Source: Rheinheimera sp. (GTDB lineage: Bacteria > Pseudomonadota > Gammaproteobacteria > Enterobacterales > Alteromonadaceae). From it: a stretch of 13,174 nt of DNA. The notes under the pieces were generated by a model, which ran no database searches, was not told the DNA's origin, and saw nothing but the letters and a program-made list of their open reading frames with translations. The position numbers were made by a program, and so were the translations under genes. Positions 1 to 6,307 of this stretch are shown piece by piece; the stretch's first letter is position 1, and the number at the start of each line of letters is the position of its first letter. Where the stretch lies: the NCBI GenBank assembly GCA_003482455.1, contig DMYW01000046.1:1-13174 (forward strand). Direction: 5' to 3'.

Positions 1-53
1 CAACTTCTGGGGATACCTCAGCCAAAACCCACCGATTGCAACATATAGCTGTG

Positions 54-59
54 TATGAT
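54..59 (+). promoter_or_regulatory. Possible -10 element upstream of the first gene
   Basis: TATGAT matches the sigma-70 -10 consensus at five of six positions and lies about 50 bases before the preferred start at 108, so a transcript would have a ~40-base leader. No good -35 sits at 16-18 bases: TTGCAA at 36-41 is too close (12 bases). A weak candidate, based on sequence match only. Confidence 0.25.
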
Positions 60-107
60 AAAAGCTTTAGCATTAACCAATCCTTTTCATTTTGTGCTTC
101 AGATCTC

Positions 108-731
108 ATGAAAAAATTATCAAAACTATGTTTAGCGTTATCCTTTAGCTTGTTTTTGACACCTGCGCACGCAGATTCGCCAATTACATCAACTGAAATA
201 TCATCGGCTTATGCTGATGTTGCCATAGTGCAAGTGGCCAAAGGCACTGCGGGGTTGTTAAACGACCAGTTGATGCAATATCTGGTTGATGAAAAGAACC
301 CAATTGACGTGAAGATGGCGATCATCAATGAATTAAATTGGACGCCGGATGGTAAAAACAACACAAAAACCTTTGTTGATTACCTAAAGAAGAACACCCG
401 TTACAACAGCGAAGATGCGATCATTAAACAAGCTCCAGCCGACATTTTATTGGCGATTGCTTATATCAATGCGTCGGAAAATCGGCACGATGCAAAAGGT
501 GCGATGGCTTTTGCCGAGGTAGCGCTGGCTAAGAACAACAAGAGCTACACAGTACAGCTGGTTAGCGGCATTATTAAAGCGCAGGTGATGTTTGATGTGA
601 GTTGGTGTGACGCTTTCCGAGCGACAGACGATGTGCGACAAAATGCCGCCAACCTGACAATGGATATGCGCGCAGAAGCCAGTGACAATGTGTTTCAGTA
701 CATGGACTTGTACCAGCGCTACTGTAAATAA
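108..731 (+). CDS. Hypothetical exported (periplasmic) protein, 207 aa
   Basis: I do not recognise a named family. The frame is open upstream to a TTG at 36, but the ATG at 108 is preferred because it begins a textbook Sec signal peptide: MKK, then a hydrophobic core (LCLALSFSLFL), then an A-H-A cleavage site before D23. The mature protein would be about 185 residues and would be released to the periplasm. It looks mostly helical, with several Ala/Ile/Leu-rich stretches resembling short helical repeats, especially around residues 110-165. Two cysteines near the C-terminus (in WCDAF and in the terminal YCK) could form a disulfide. No clear Shine-Dalgarno motif precedes 108. It faces the gene at 1060-1653 across a shared terminator. 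Its composition is AT-richer than the operon further right. The coding call is secure; the function is unknown. Confidence 0.8.
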   Translation: MKKLSKLCLALSFSLFLTPAHADSPITSTEISSAYADVAIVQVAKGTAGLLNDQLMQYLVDEKNPIDVKMAIINELNWTPDGKNNTKTFVDYLKKNTRYNSEDAIIKQAPADILLAIAYINASENRHDAKGAMAFAEVALAKNNKSYTVQLVSGIIKAQVMFDVSWCDAFRATDDVRQNAANLTMDMRAEASDNVFQYMDLYQRYCK

Positions 732-883
732 CATGCAGACGTAAAACTGATCCAGCGATGCCTAGTTGCAGGGGTAAGTGTCACGTATGCACGCAGCGCG
801 CAGGCTTGTGACTGGGTTTTGATCGGCTTAGGCATCATAGGGAACACCTTGCGCCTCTGAACTTGAAACTCTTATTGCCGCCA

Positions 884-970
884 TATAACAAGCAACTCAT
901 AGAGATTCGACTTTAATATGACGGCCTATATATAAAAGCGAAGCCCATCTTTGAGATGGGCTTTTTGTTT
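884..970 (+). ncRNA. Speculative small RNA ending at the 941-970 terminator
   Basis: TTGAAA (863-868) and TATAAC (884-889) form a weak sigma-70-like promoter with a short 15-base spacer. A transcript starting near 895 would run about 75 nt into a perfect hairpin with a U-rich tail, the general layout of a Hfq-type sRNA. I do not recognise a known sRNA family. The same terminator may simply end the gene at 108-731, so confidence is low. Confidence 0.15.
941..970. terminator. Rho-independent terminator, probably bidirectional
   Basis: A perfect 10-bp stem (AAGCCCATCT at 941-950 pairing with AGATGGGCTT at 954-963) closes a 3-base loop and is followed on the + strand by TTTTGTTT. Read on the - strand, the same stem is followed by a weaker T-rich tract (CGCTTTTATA). 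It lies between two convergent genes (ending at 731 and 1060), the usual place for a shared terminator. Confidence 0.85.
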
Positions 971-1059
971 AATATCAGATAGATATTATTTTATCTTTAA
1001 TTCTTCAAAATACTGTTTTCAATCAGAAGAATACGATGTTAACCGGCGATGATTCCTGT

Positions 1060-1653
1060 CTACCGGGCTAAGGAACCGAATCTCTTATTGTAACTAGCCG
1101 CAAATCGCTCATCGTTGCTAATTTTCCAAGTTCGATCAGTAAAAATAGCTACATAGAACTTTTCCGAATGCTGCTCGTTAAATTTAGAGTAAACAACAAG
1201 CAGGCCGGACTCACCTGGGTAAAGAGCTATTTCAGGAGTGCGAAGCGATCGAACAAAAGCACCACGTGTGACTTTTCCATTTTTATATTGATAACCCCGA
1301 ACTACCTTTTCGCCCTTGTCATCATCGGCAGAAACAATAATTAACGGTGAATAACCTTGTGCGGTGGTAGTCAAACTATATATCCGGTAACCAAGGTCCT
1401 TTTCTTCATAAGCAAGGTATTTTTCACCTTTTCTGATGCCATAGATTTTTAAATCATAGGTGAATTCTTTTTTTTGCTCGTCTAGGTATCGCGGCTCCAA
1501 CTTAGCTTGAAAGTCTGATTCAAGCTCGTCTATATCACTTCGCCATAAAATCTGCGTTGGCATCGGCTCATAAAGGCTGGATGCCCATTCCGCAATACTA
1601 TTGAAAGACATAAGACATAGGACAAATGACAACAGATATTTGATGTTAGACAC
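1060..1653 (-). CDS. Hypothetical exported protein, 197 aa
   Basis: Family not recognised. The start is GTG (1653-1651), supported by an excellent ribosome binding site, AAGGAG, seven bases upstream on the - strand (1661-1666). The N-terminus is a Sec signal peptide: MSNIK, a hydrophobic core (YLLSFVLCLMSF), and a likely cleavage after S-I-A at residue 21. The mature ~176-residue protein is rich in alternating polar and hydrophobic beta-strand-like segments (for example the stretches after residues 65, 95 and 145), so a small beta-rich periplasmic or cell-surface protein is plausible. No lipobox, transmembrane helix or catalytic motif is apparent. It converges on the gene at 108-731 and is not obviously linked to the biosynthetic operon. 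It shares the AT-richer composition of block 1. Confidence 0.8.
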   Translation of the reverse strand: MSNIKYLLSFVLCLMSFNSIAEWASSLYEPMPTQILWRSDIDELESDFQAKLEPRYLDEQKKEFTYDLKIYGIRKGEKYLAYEEKDLGYRIYSLTTTAQGYSPLIIVSADDDKGEKVVRGYQYKNGKVTRGAFVRSLRTPEIALYPGESGLLVVYSKFNEQHSEKFYVAIFTDRTWKISNDERFAASYNKRFGSLAR

Positions 1654-1660
1654 CAGGGGG

Positions 1661-1666
1661 CTCCTT
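1661..1666 (-). promoter_or_regulatory. Shine-Dalgarno site fixing a GTG start
   Basis: Read on the - strand this is AAGGAG, seven bases before the GTG at 1653. It decides the start of the hypothetical exported protein, since the next in-frame ATG would remove the signal peptide. Confidence 0.7.
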
Positions 1667-2029
1667 GTGGCGATGGCAATGTGTAAATGGGGGACGCCGT
1701 AAGATTAACATCCGCGTCACCGGCGCGGCAATGCAGGAATTTAGATGCCGTGATCTGGACGGCCGAGTTTGGGAACATGCTCTACCGGTCATTCATCCTG
1801 ATGTTTTCGAATGTGTGGCGTTCCCCCCAAAGCCAAACACCCCTGTGAATTAACGAACTCAAACTTTCTTGTCAGCAAGCTTTTGACTCATCCAATTTGC
1901 TACTCAGCCTGTTTTCGACTATTCCAACATTCGACGAATCCAGCTAGATAAACACCGCAGCAAATGCGCCAGCAAAGCCCCTAGCCGTGCCCTTTCGTGG
2001 CTGCTCAGCCGTTTCTTCTCTTTCTCCCT

Positions 2030-2051
2030 GCGAGCTCCCCGCGAGCTCCCC
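2030..2051. repeat. Two tandem copies of an 11-bp unit
   Basis: GCGAGCTCCCC occurs twice back to back (2030-2040 and 2041-2051), followed by GCG as the beginning of a third copy. It lies about 50 bases beyond the stop codon of the DUF4910-type gene. Each copy holds the 6-base palindrome GAGCTC. Role unknown; replication slippage is the simplest origin. Confidence 0.8.
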
Positions 2052-2098
2052 GCGTTCGCCCCGCTATATCCCGCAACCTAGCAGCTATCTAGCCGCCA

Positions 2099-3421
2099 TC
2101 ACCCGGTCGGTTGCAGGCTGCGGCTCAGTAGCTGGTGGGCTTCGAGGTTTTTGGCGATGGGCAACAAGGTAAAGAAGCTGACATTGAGGCGTTCGGCGAT
2201 GTCGAGCAGGCTGTGCTGGCCGTCGCAGTAGGCCAGCAGGTCCATCATGTTGGCAACTATGTGGGTGGTTTCTTTGGTGCTGATGGTGGGGTACAGGCCG
2301 CGTTTGCCCAGTTGTGGTTCGCCGAACACGGTGGCGCGGTAATAGGCGTCGTGTTCAAGCACACTCAGCGCTTGTTGCAGCGCTAAAAAGCCGCCTGCCA
2401 AGCCGTTGGCGGTGACGACCGAAAAGTCGTCCAGCGAGGTGTGGTATTCCGGGTACTCGGCGTATTTGGTGCGCATGATCGAGCACACTGGCAAGTCGAT
2501 ACCCGGCGCGCAATATTGCCGCTCGTCCGAGCCACGGGCTAAAAAGCTGTAGCGGGCATAGTCGGGTTGCAAGTGGCTTAACACATGTTGTGCCACGCGG
2601 TCGGCTTTGCTGTTGCCAAGGCGCGACTCCAAATACGAATAGGTGCGCTCGTCACCGATGCAGGTCACGACAAAACCGGCGATGGTGCGCGCCTTCATCG
2701 CGGCGACATGGCGGCTTAAATAGGTAATAGAACCAATGGTTTCTGGAATGATCACAATGCGATAGCTGTAGCGGCGCTGCGGCAACGACTGCAACCAAGC
2801 CGCCAGCGCCATCGTCACCACTGGGCCGGACAATTCGTTGTTGGCCATCGAAGGGTGGCATAAATACGACGACAATAGGATCTCTTGTGGGCTGTCGCCT
2901 GGGATCAACAAGTCGCCATAGGTCAAGCTGCCATCGGTCAAACTGCTGTCGATGTACACTTCGTAATCGCCTTCGATTAACGCGTCACGTTGCTGCTGCG
3001 TTAAACAAAACCCCCAACGTTCTTTGTAATAGGACGTGATGTACGGGATGGCATCGGGTTGCTCGGGCAACGAATACAAATGCGCTTGCAACTCGGCTAG
3101 CGGCATTCTGCAATGCACCGGCACCGAATAACCCATCAAATGCAGGTTGTGCACGGCTAGATCACAAATTTTTTGACCGGTCGGGTCTTTGATCCAGGCC
3201 TCACGCACGTTCCATTCTTTGGGTACAGTCCAATCAAACACTTGCGTGCCCGACGGCACCTCGTGCATTTGCAGCGCCGGCACTTGCTGTTGCAACAGGC
3301 GCAGCGACTGGCGAAAACCGTCGCCGGTGAGGCTGCGGCAAATGGGATACAACTGTTTGCACAGCGCCAGCATCTGTTCGCCGTGGGCTAAATCCAAGGA
3401 AGGAGTTGAGGCTATGTCCAT
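2099..3421 (-). CDS. DUF4910/DUF2172-type aminopeptidase-like protein with C-terminal winged helix
   Basis: At 440 aa this matches the family of zinc-peptidase-fold (M28-like) proteins known as DUF4910, with an inserted DUF2172 domain and a C-terminal winged-helix (HTH_47-type) domain. Visible landmarks: LYPICRSLTGDG (24-35) at the N-terminus; VPKEWNVREAWI (66-77) and DLAVHN (87-92), typical of the inserted domain; the metal-site motif CHPSMANNELSGP (188-200, His189); IPET (225-228, likely catalytic Glu227); GSDERQY (297-303); and EYHTSLDD (325-332, His327). Residues ~365-435 form the winged-helix-like tail. The metal-site residues appear intact. The substrate is unknown; family members are often found beside polysaccharide and flagellin-glycan genes. 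No signal peptide, so cytoplasmic. It diverges from the acyl-processing operon across 172 bases. The ATG at 3421 has only a weak ribosome site; a start at Met17 would clip the conserved N-terminus closely. Confidence 0.88.
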   Translation of the reverse strand: MDIASTPSLDLAHGEQMLALCKQLYPICRSLTGDGFRQSLRLLQQQVPALQMHEVPSGTQVFDWTVPKEWNVREAWIKDPTGQKICDLAVHNLHLMGYSVPVHCRMPLAELQAHLYSLPEQPDAIPYITSYYKERWGFCLTQQQRDALIEGDYEVYIDSSLTDGSLTYGDLLIPGDSPQEILLSSYLCHPSMANNELSGPVVTMALAAWLQSLPQRRYSYRIVIIPETIGSITYLSRHVAAMKARTIAGFVVTCIGDERTYSYLESRLGNSKADRVAQHVLSHLQPDYARYSFLARGSDERQYCAPGIDLPVCSIMRTKYAEYPEYHTSLDDFSVVTANGLAGGFLALQQALSVLEHDAYYRATVFGEPQLGKRGLYPTISTKETTHIVANMMDLLAYCDGQHSLLDIAERLNVSFFTLLPIAKNLEAHQLLSRSLQPTG

Positions 3422-3474
3422 GATTCTGCTTGGGGTTCTGCGTGAAAAACTTCATACTGCGCCAAGTTCGGCAA

Positions 3475-3503
3475 TTGAGCAAGCGGCGGCGCCGCGCTAA
3501 AGC
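3475..3503 (+). promoter_or_regulatory. Possible operon promoter with palindromic spacer
   Basis: TTGAGC (3475-3480) and TAAAGC (3498-3503) are 17 bases apart and match the sigma-70 boxes at about 4 and 3 of 6 positions. The spacer carries a perfect 10-base palindrome, GCGGCGCCGC (3486-3495), which could be an operator. It lies in the 172-base divergent interval, about 90 bases before the first operon start. Weak match; a suggestion only. Confidence 0.2.
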
Positions 3504-3583
3504 TTGCGGCAAACACGTCGATAGAGAATGCACACGAGTGACAAGCGCCAGCAAATGCGCGACAGTAACCACAGCAGTTTTTC

Positions 3584-3589
3584 AGGAGG
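3584..3589 (+). promoter_or_regulatory. Shine-Dalgarno site of the acyl ligase gene
   Basis: A perfect AGGAGG ends four bases before the ATG at 3594. It decides the start in favour of 3594 over the in-frame ATG at 3528, which has no such site. Confidence 0.75.
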
Positions 3590-3593
3590 CCTC

Positions 3594-5027
3594 ATGACAT
3601 CGCCGCTGTTCGTCCATGCCGACGCCACGCCTGCTGTGATCACCAGCGACGGCCAGTGCGTTACCTATCAGATGCTGCGCCACGACATAGCGCAAGCGGC
3701 CGCCTTGCTGCAACCGCGTTCGCTGCTGTTTATCGTCGGTCACAATGATTATACGGTGGTGCGTTGGTACTTGGCCGCGCTGGAATATGGCCATGTGGTG
3801 ATGCTGTTGCCGGCGGACCTAGCCGACAGCCAGCTGCACAATTTGCTGCAGTTGTATCAGCCGCGTTATCTGCTGGCGCCGCCAAGCCGCAGTATGCAGC
3901 TGCCGCCGCAGTTTCAGCCTTGTCCGCTGGATTGGCATGACGAGGGCGCGCCTTACCAAAGTTGGCAGAATCAACAAGCGCAACCGCCACTGCATCCAGA
4001 TTTAGCCTTTTTAACCTCAACTTCAGGTTCCACCGGCGCGCCGAAACTGGTGCGCATGTCCAAAGCCAATTTAGTCAGCAATGCCAACGCGATCGCCACG
4101 TATTTGCAACTGGGGCCACATGAACGGGCGATCGCACATTTGCCGCTGAGTTATTCGTTTGGGTTGTCGATTTTAAACAGTCACTTAGCTGCGGGTGGTT
4201 CGGTGGTGCTGACCAACGCCAGCCTGATGGCGCGGGAGTTTTGGCACGCGGTAGAAACCCAGCAAGTGACCAGTTTTTCTGGCGTGCCGTATCACTACGA
4301 GATGCTGCTGAAGCTGCGTTTAGCGCGAATGAAGCTGCATCAGATCCGCACTATGACACAAGCCGGTGGCGCTTTAGCGCTGCCATTGCTGCAACAATTG
4401 CAGCCGATTTGCGCCGACAAGCAGATCCGCTTGGTGGTGATGTATGGTCAAACCGAAGCGTCGCCGCGCATTTCGTATGTGCCCAGCGAGCGCTTGGCCG
4501 ACAAACTAGGCAGCATTGGTGTGGCCATTCCAGGCGGCCAGTTGTGGCTGCGTGATGCGCAAGGCCAGGTGCTGCAAGGGGCTGATGTCGAAGGCGAATT
4601 GATGTATCAAGGCGACAACGTCTGCCTTGGCTATGCGCAATGCGCCGACGATTTAGCGCGTGGCGATGACAACCAACAGCTGCTAGCGACCGGCGATGTG
4701 GCGCGGCGCGACGCCGATGGCTTTTATTACATTACCGGCCGGTTAAAACGCTTTTTAAAGATTTTTGGCAACCGCATTTCGTTGGATCAGGTGGAACAAT
4801 TGCTGGCCGAGACCGGCGTGATGGCGGTGTGCACCGGCGTGGATGATGCGTTAACTGTGCATTGGCAAACGGCGGAGACTGAAGACACTAGCGATGCTGC
4901 AGACAGCGCATTGCAGCAGCAAGTCGCCGCTTGGTGTGGCGTGCATTTTTCGGCTGTGCGGGTGCGGCGGATCCCGCAGATCCCGCGGTTGGCCAATGGC
5001 AAGGTGGATTATCAATGCTTGAACTAA
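3594..5027 (+). CDS. AMP-dependent acyl ligase / synthetase (ANL superfamily)
   Basis: This 477-aa protein is a complete adenylate-forming enzyme that should activate a carboxylic acid with ATP and pass it to CoA or a carrier protein. Landmarks in order: phosphate-binding loop TSTSGSTGAPK (141-151); the aromatic stretch PLSYSFG (184-190); A5-type motif YGQTEASPR (284-292); ATGD (365-368); the hinge GRLKRFLKIFGNRI (382-395); and the C-terminal catalytic-lysine region RLANGKVDY (465-473, Lys470). The small C-terminal domain is present, so it is not truncated; a short acidic Ala/Thr-rich stretch lies near 426-440. No carrier or reductase domain is fused. Substrate not predictable: a short or medium-chain, hydroxy or aryl acid are all possible. 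It is the first gene of the operon, and its end overlaps the next gene by 13 bases, suggesting coupled translation. Confidence 0.92.
   Translation: MTSPLFVHADATPAVITSDGQCVTYQMLRHDIAQAAALLQPRSLLFIVGHNDYTVVRWYLAALEYGHVVMLLPADLADSQLHNLLQLYQPRYLLAPPSRSMQLPPQFQPCPLDWHDEGAPYQSWQNQQAQPPLHPDLAFLTSTSGSTGAPKLVRMSKANLVSNANAIATYLQLGPHERAIAHLPLSYSFGLSILNSHLAAGGSVVLTNASLMAREFWHAVETQQVTSFSGVPYHYEMLLKLRLARMKLHQIRTMTQAGGALALPLLQQLQPICADKQIRLVVMYGQTEASPRISYVPSERLADKLGSIGVAIPGGQLWLRDAQGQVLQGADVEGELMYQGDNVCLGYAQCADDLARGDDNQQLLATGDVARRDADGFYYITGRLKRFLKIFGNRISLDQVEQLLAETGVMAVCTGVDDALTVHWQTAETEDTSDAADSALQQQVAAWCGVHFSAVRVRRIPQIPRLANGKVDYQCLN
5001..5007 (+). promoter_or_regulatory. Shine-Dalgarno site of the LuxE-like gene
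   Basis: AAGGTGG lies inside the end of the acyl ligase gene, seven bases before the ATG at 5015. It supports 5015 rather than the upstream in-frame TTG at 4931. Confidence 0.6.
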
Positions 5028-6307
5028 GCCCGTCTGACGAAGCGCCGGTGGCGTTGGGCATGCCAGCAGCGCATGAAACAGCAACCGAAACGGCCAGCGC
5101 ACGGCTGTCACCAGCCACGCTGGAGGCCATGACGCAGTGGCCCGTTTACCAATGGACGCAAGCGGAAAAAGCCGCGCAGTTCAACCCGCTGGTCGCGCAG
5201 CTGACGCGCTGGCATTATCAAGCCTGCCCGGCGTATCGGCAGCTGTATGACGCATTCGTCGGCGCACCGATTGCGACAGCCAGCGAGGCAGAGGCAACCA
5301 ACGCCCACATCGCGACGTCTGCTGCGATGCTCGACGAGTCAACCCACGTAGCCTCAACCAGCGCAGCTTCAACCACCACAGCTTCAACCAGCATAGATTC
5401 AACCAGCAGCCCAGCGCGTTTTGCGCTGCCAGTGCGGCTGTTTAAATTGCATGCGCTGCAAAGCGTGCCTGACAGCGAGGTGGTGAAAACCATGTTGTCA
5501 TCTGGCACCGGCGGCGCGCAGTCGCGGATCGTGTTGGACAAAACCACCGCGGCGCTGCAAACCAAAATTCTGTCGCGTATTGTCACGGATCTGATCGGCA
5601 AAGATCGCTTGCCGATGCTGGTGCTGGATTGCCCGGCGACGGTGAAAGACCGGCTGAAATTTTCGGCGCGCACCGCCGGCGTGCTGGGCTTTTCGATGTA
5701 TGGCCGCCAGCTGTGTTACGCCTTTCACGACGACATGAGCTTAAACGACCAAGCGATCGCCGAATTTATCGAGCGGTTTGGCCAAGGCCCAGTGCTGCTG
5801 TTTGGCTTTACCTACATAGTGTGGCTGCATTTGGTGCTGGCGCTGGAGCAACGCGGCCAACGTTTAGCGCTGCCGCATGGCATCTTGATCCACGGCGGTG
5901 GCTGGAAAAAACTGGAACACGCAGCGGTGAGCAAAGACGAATTTAAGCAGCGCTTGGCCAGCGTCACCGGCATTCGCCGCGTGCACAACTACTACGGCAT
6001 GGTGGAACAAACCGGCACCATTTTTATGGAATGTAGCGAAGGCCATTTGCACTGCCCGGTGTGGGCCGACATTCGGGTGCGCGATGTGCTAAGCCAACAA
6101 CTGCTTAGCATTGGCGAGACCGGCTTGCTGGAATTAACGTCGTTATTGCCGCAAAGTTACCCAGGCCATGTGCTGCTGACGGAAGATGTCGGGCGAGTGC
6201 TTGGCGTCGATGATTGTCCGTGCGGTCGCCACGGCGTGTATTTTGCGGTGGATGGGCGTATCGCCCACGCCGAAGTGCGAGGTTGTAGTGATAGTTATTC
6301 CCGCTGA
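5015..6307 (+). CDS. LuxE-family acyl-protein synthetase
   Basis: This 430-aa protein belongs to the LuxE (acyl-protein synthetase) branch of the adenylating enzymes. In the lux system LuxE activates a fatty acid as acyl-AMP, carries the acyl group on a cysteine, and hands it to the LuxC reductase. Landmarks: the phosphate-binding stretch LSSGTGGAQSR (161-171); a core with DCPATVKDR (205-213); HGGGWKKL (293-300); NYYGMVEQTG (325-334); TEDVGRVL (389-396); CPCGRHG (401-407); and the tail GRIAHAEVRGCSD (414-426). Cys424, seven residues from the end, fits the position of the acylated cysteine of bioluminescent LuxE. It is longer than the ~370 aa of lux LuxE because of an extended N-terminus and a Ser/Thr/Ala-rich insertion (about 84-136) built partly of five pentapeptide repeats. 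It overlaps the ligase before it by 13 bases and the LuxC gene after it by about 20. Cytoplasmic. Confidence 0.9.
   Translation: MLELSPSDEAPVALGMPAAHETATETASARLSPATLEAMTQWPVYQWTQAEKAAQFNPLVAQLTRWHYQACPAYRQLYDAFVGAPIATASEAEATNAHIATSAAMLDESTHVASTSAASTTTASTSIDSTSSPARFALPVRLFKLHALQSVPDSEVVKTMLSSGTGGAQSRIVLDKTTAALQTKILSRIVTDLIGKDRLPMLVLDCPATVKDRLKFSARTAGVLGFSMYGRQLCYAFHDDMSLNDQAIAEFIERFGQGPVLLFGFTYIVWLHLVLALEQRGQRLALPHGILIHGGGWKKLEHAAVSKDEFKQRLASVTGIRRVHNYYGMVEQTGTIFMECSEGHLHCPVWADIRVRDVLSQQLLSIGETGLLELTSLLPQSYPGHVLLTEDVGRVLGVDDCPCGRHGVYFAVDGRIAHAEVRGCSDSYSR
5336..5410 (+). repeat. Five tandem 15-bp in-frame repeats within the LuxE-like gene
   Basis: Five units start at 5336, 5351, 5366, 5381 and 5396, each resembling GCTTCAACCAGCACA. 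They are in frame and encode ESTHV, ASTSA, ASTTT, ASTSI and DSTSS (residues 108-132). The middle units differ by only 1-4 bases, indicating recent slippage expansion in a surface loop or linker. Confidence 0.9.
6279..6282 (+). promoter_or_regulatory. Likely ribosome site of the LuxC-like gene
   Basis: GAGG ends five bases before the GTG at 6288. It is the best spaced site near any candidate start of the LuxC-like frame; the earlier ATG at 6186 has a purine run directly abutting it with no spacer. Confidence 0.4.

Larger units (their letters stand above)
732..1059. other. Intergenic region between convergent genes
   Basis: This 328-base gap holds no convincing ORF. Its clear element is the hairpin terminator at 941-970. 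About 70 bases before it lies a promoter-like pair (TTGAAA 863-868, TATAAC 884-889, 15-base spacer) that could drive a very short RNA ending at that terminator. The segment 732-860 shows no recognisable element. Confidence 0.5.
1654..2098. other. Intergenic region at the composition boundary
   Basis: This 445-base stretch has no convincing gene. A 62-codon + strand frame (1665-1853) opposite the start of the 1060-1653 gene has no clear ribosome binding site or recognisable family. The segment contains an 11-base inverted repeat (ATTCG-A-CGAAT, 1929-1939), imperfect repeats of a TTTTCGACTATTCCAA-like phrase (about 1877-1893 and 1912-1926), a short hairpin GGCTG-CT-CAGCC (1999-2010), and an 11-bp tandem duplication (2030-2051). 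The AT-richer block 1 changes to the GC-richer block 2 here. No clean terminator for the - strand gene ending at 2099 is seen. Confidence 0.5.

Noticed and set aside
36..107. Upstream extension of the first gene to the TTG at 36
   Set aside because: It would bury an ideal signal peptide that begins at 108, and there is no ribosome binding site before 36.
886..970. An integron attC-type recombination site near the small exported-protein genes
   Set aside because: The paired core sites (RYYYAAC and GTTRRRY) are not found in the proper arrangement, and the hairpin here is a simple terminator.
1665..1853. A 62-codon + strand ORF
   Set aside because: No clear ribosome site, no recognisable family, and it starts opposite the translation start region of the 1060-1653 gene. 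It cannot be excluded but is not supported.
2030..2051. An attachment site or phage integration junction at the composition boundary
   Set aside because: The 11-bp tandem copies are adjacent, with no integrase or tRNA in view, so slippage explains them better.
4931..5014. Upstream extension of the LuxE-like gene to the TTG at 4931
   Set aside because: It overlaps the conserved catalytic-lysine region of the ligase; the ATG at 5015 has a well-spaced ribosome site.
5336..5410. A CRISPR array
   Set aside because: The repeats are only 15 bp, directly adjacent without spacers, and in frame within a coding sequence.
6186..6287. Upstream extension of the LuxC-like gene to the ATG at 6186
   Set aside because: The added residues overlap the conserved C-terminal coding of LuxE in another frame and resemble no LuxC N-terminus; the purines before 6186 abut the start with no spacer.
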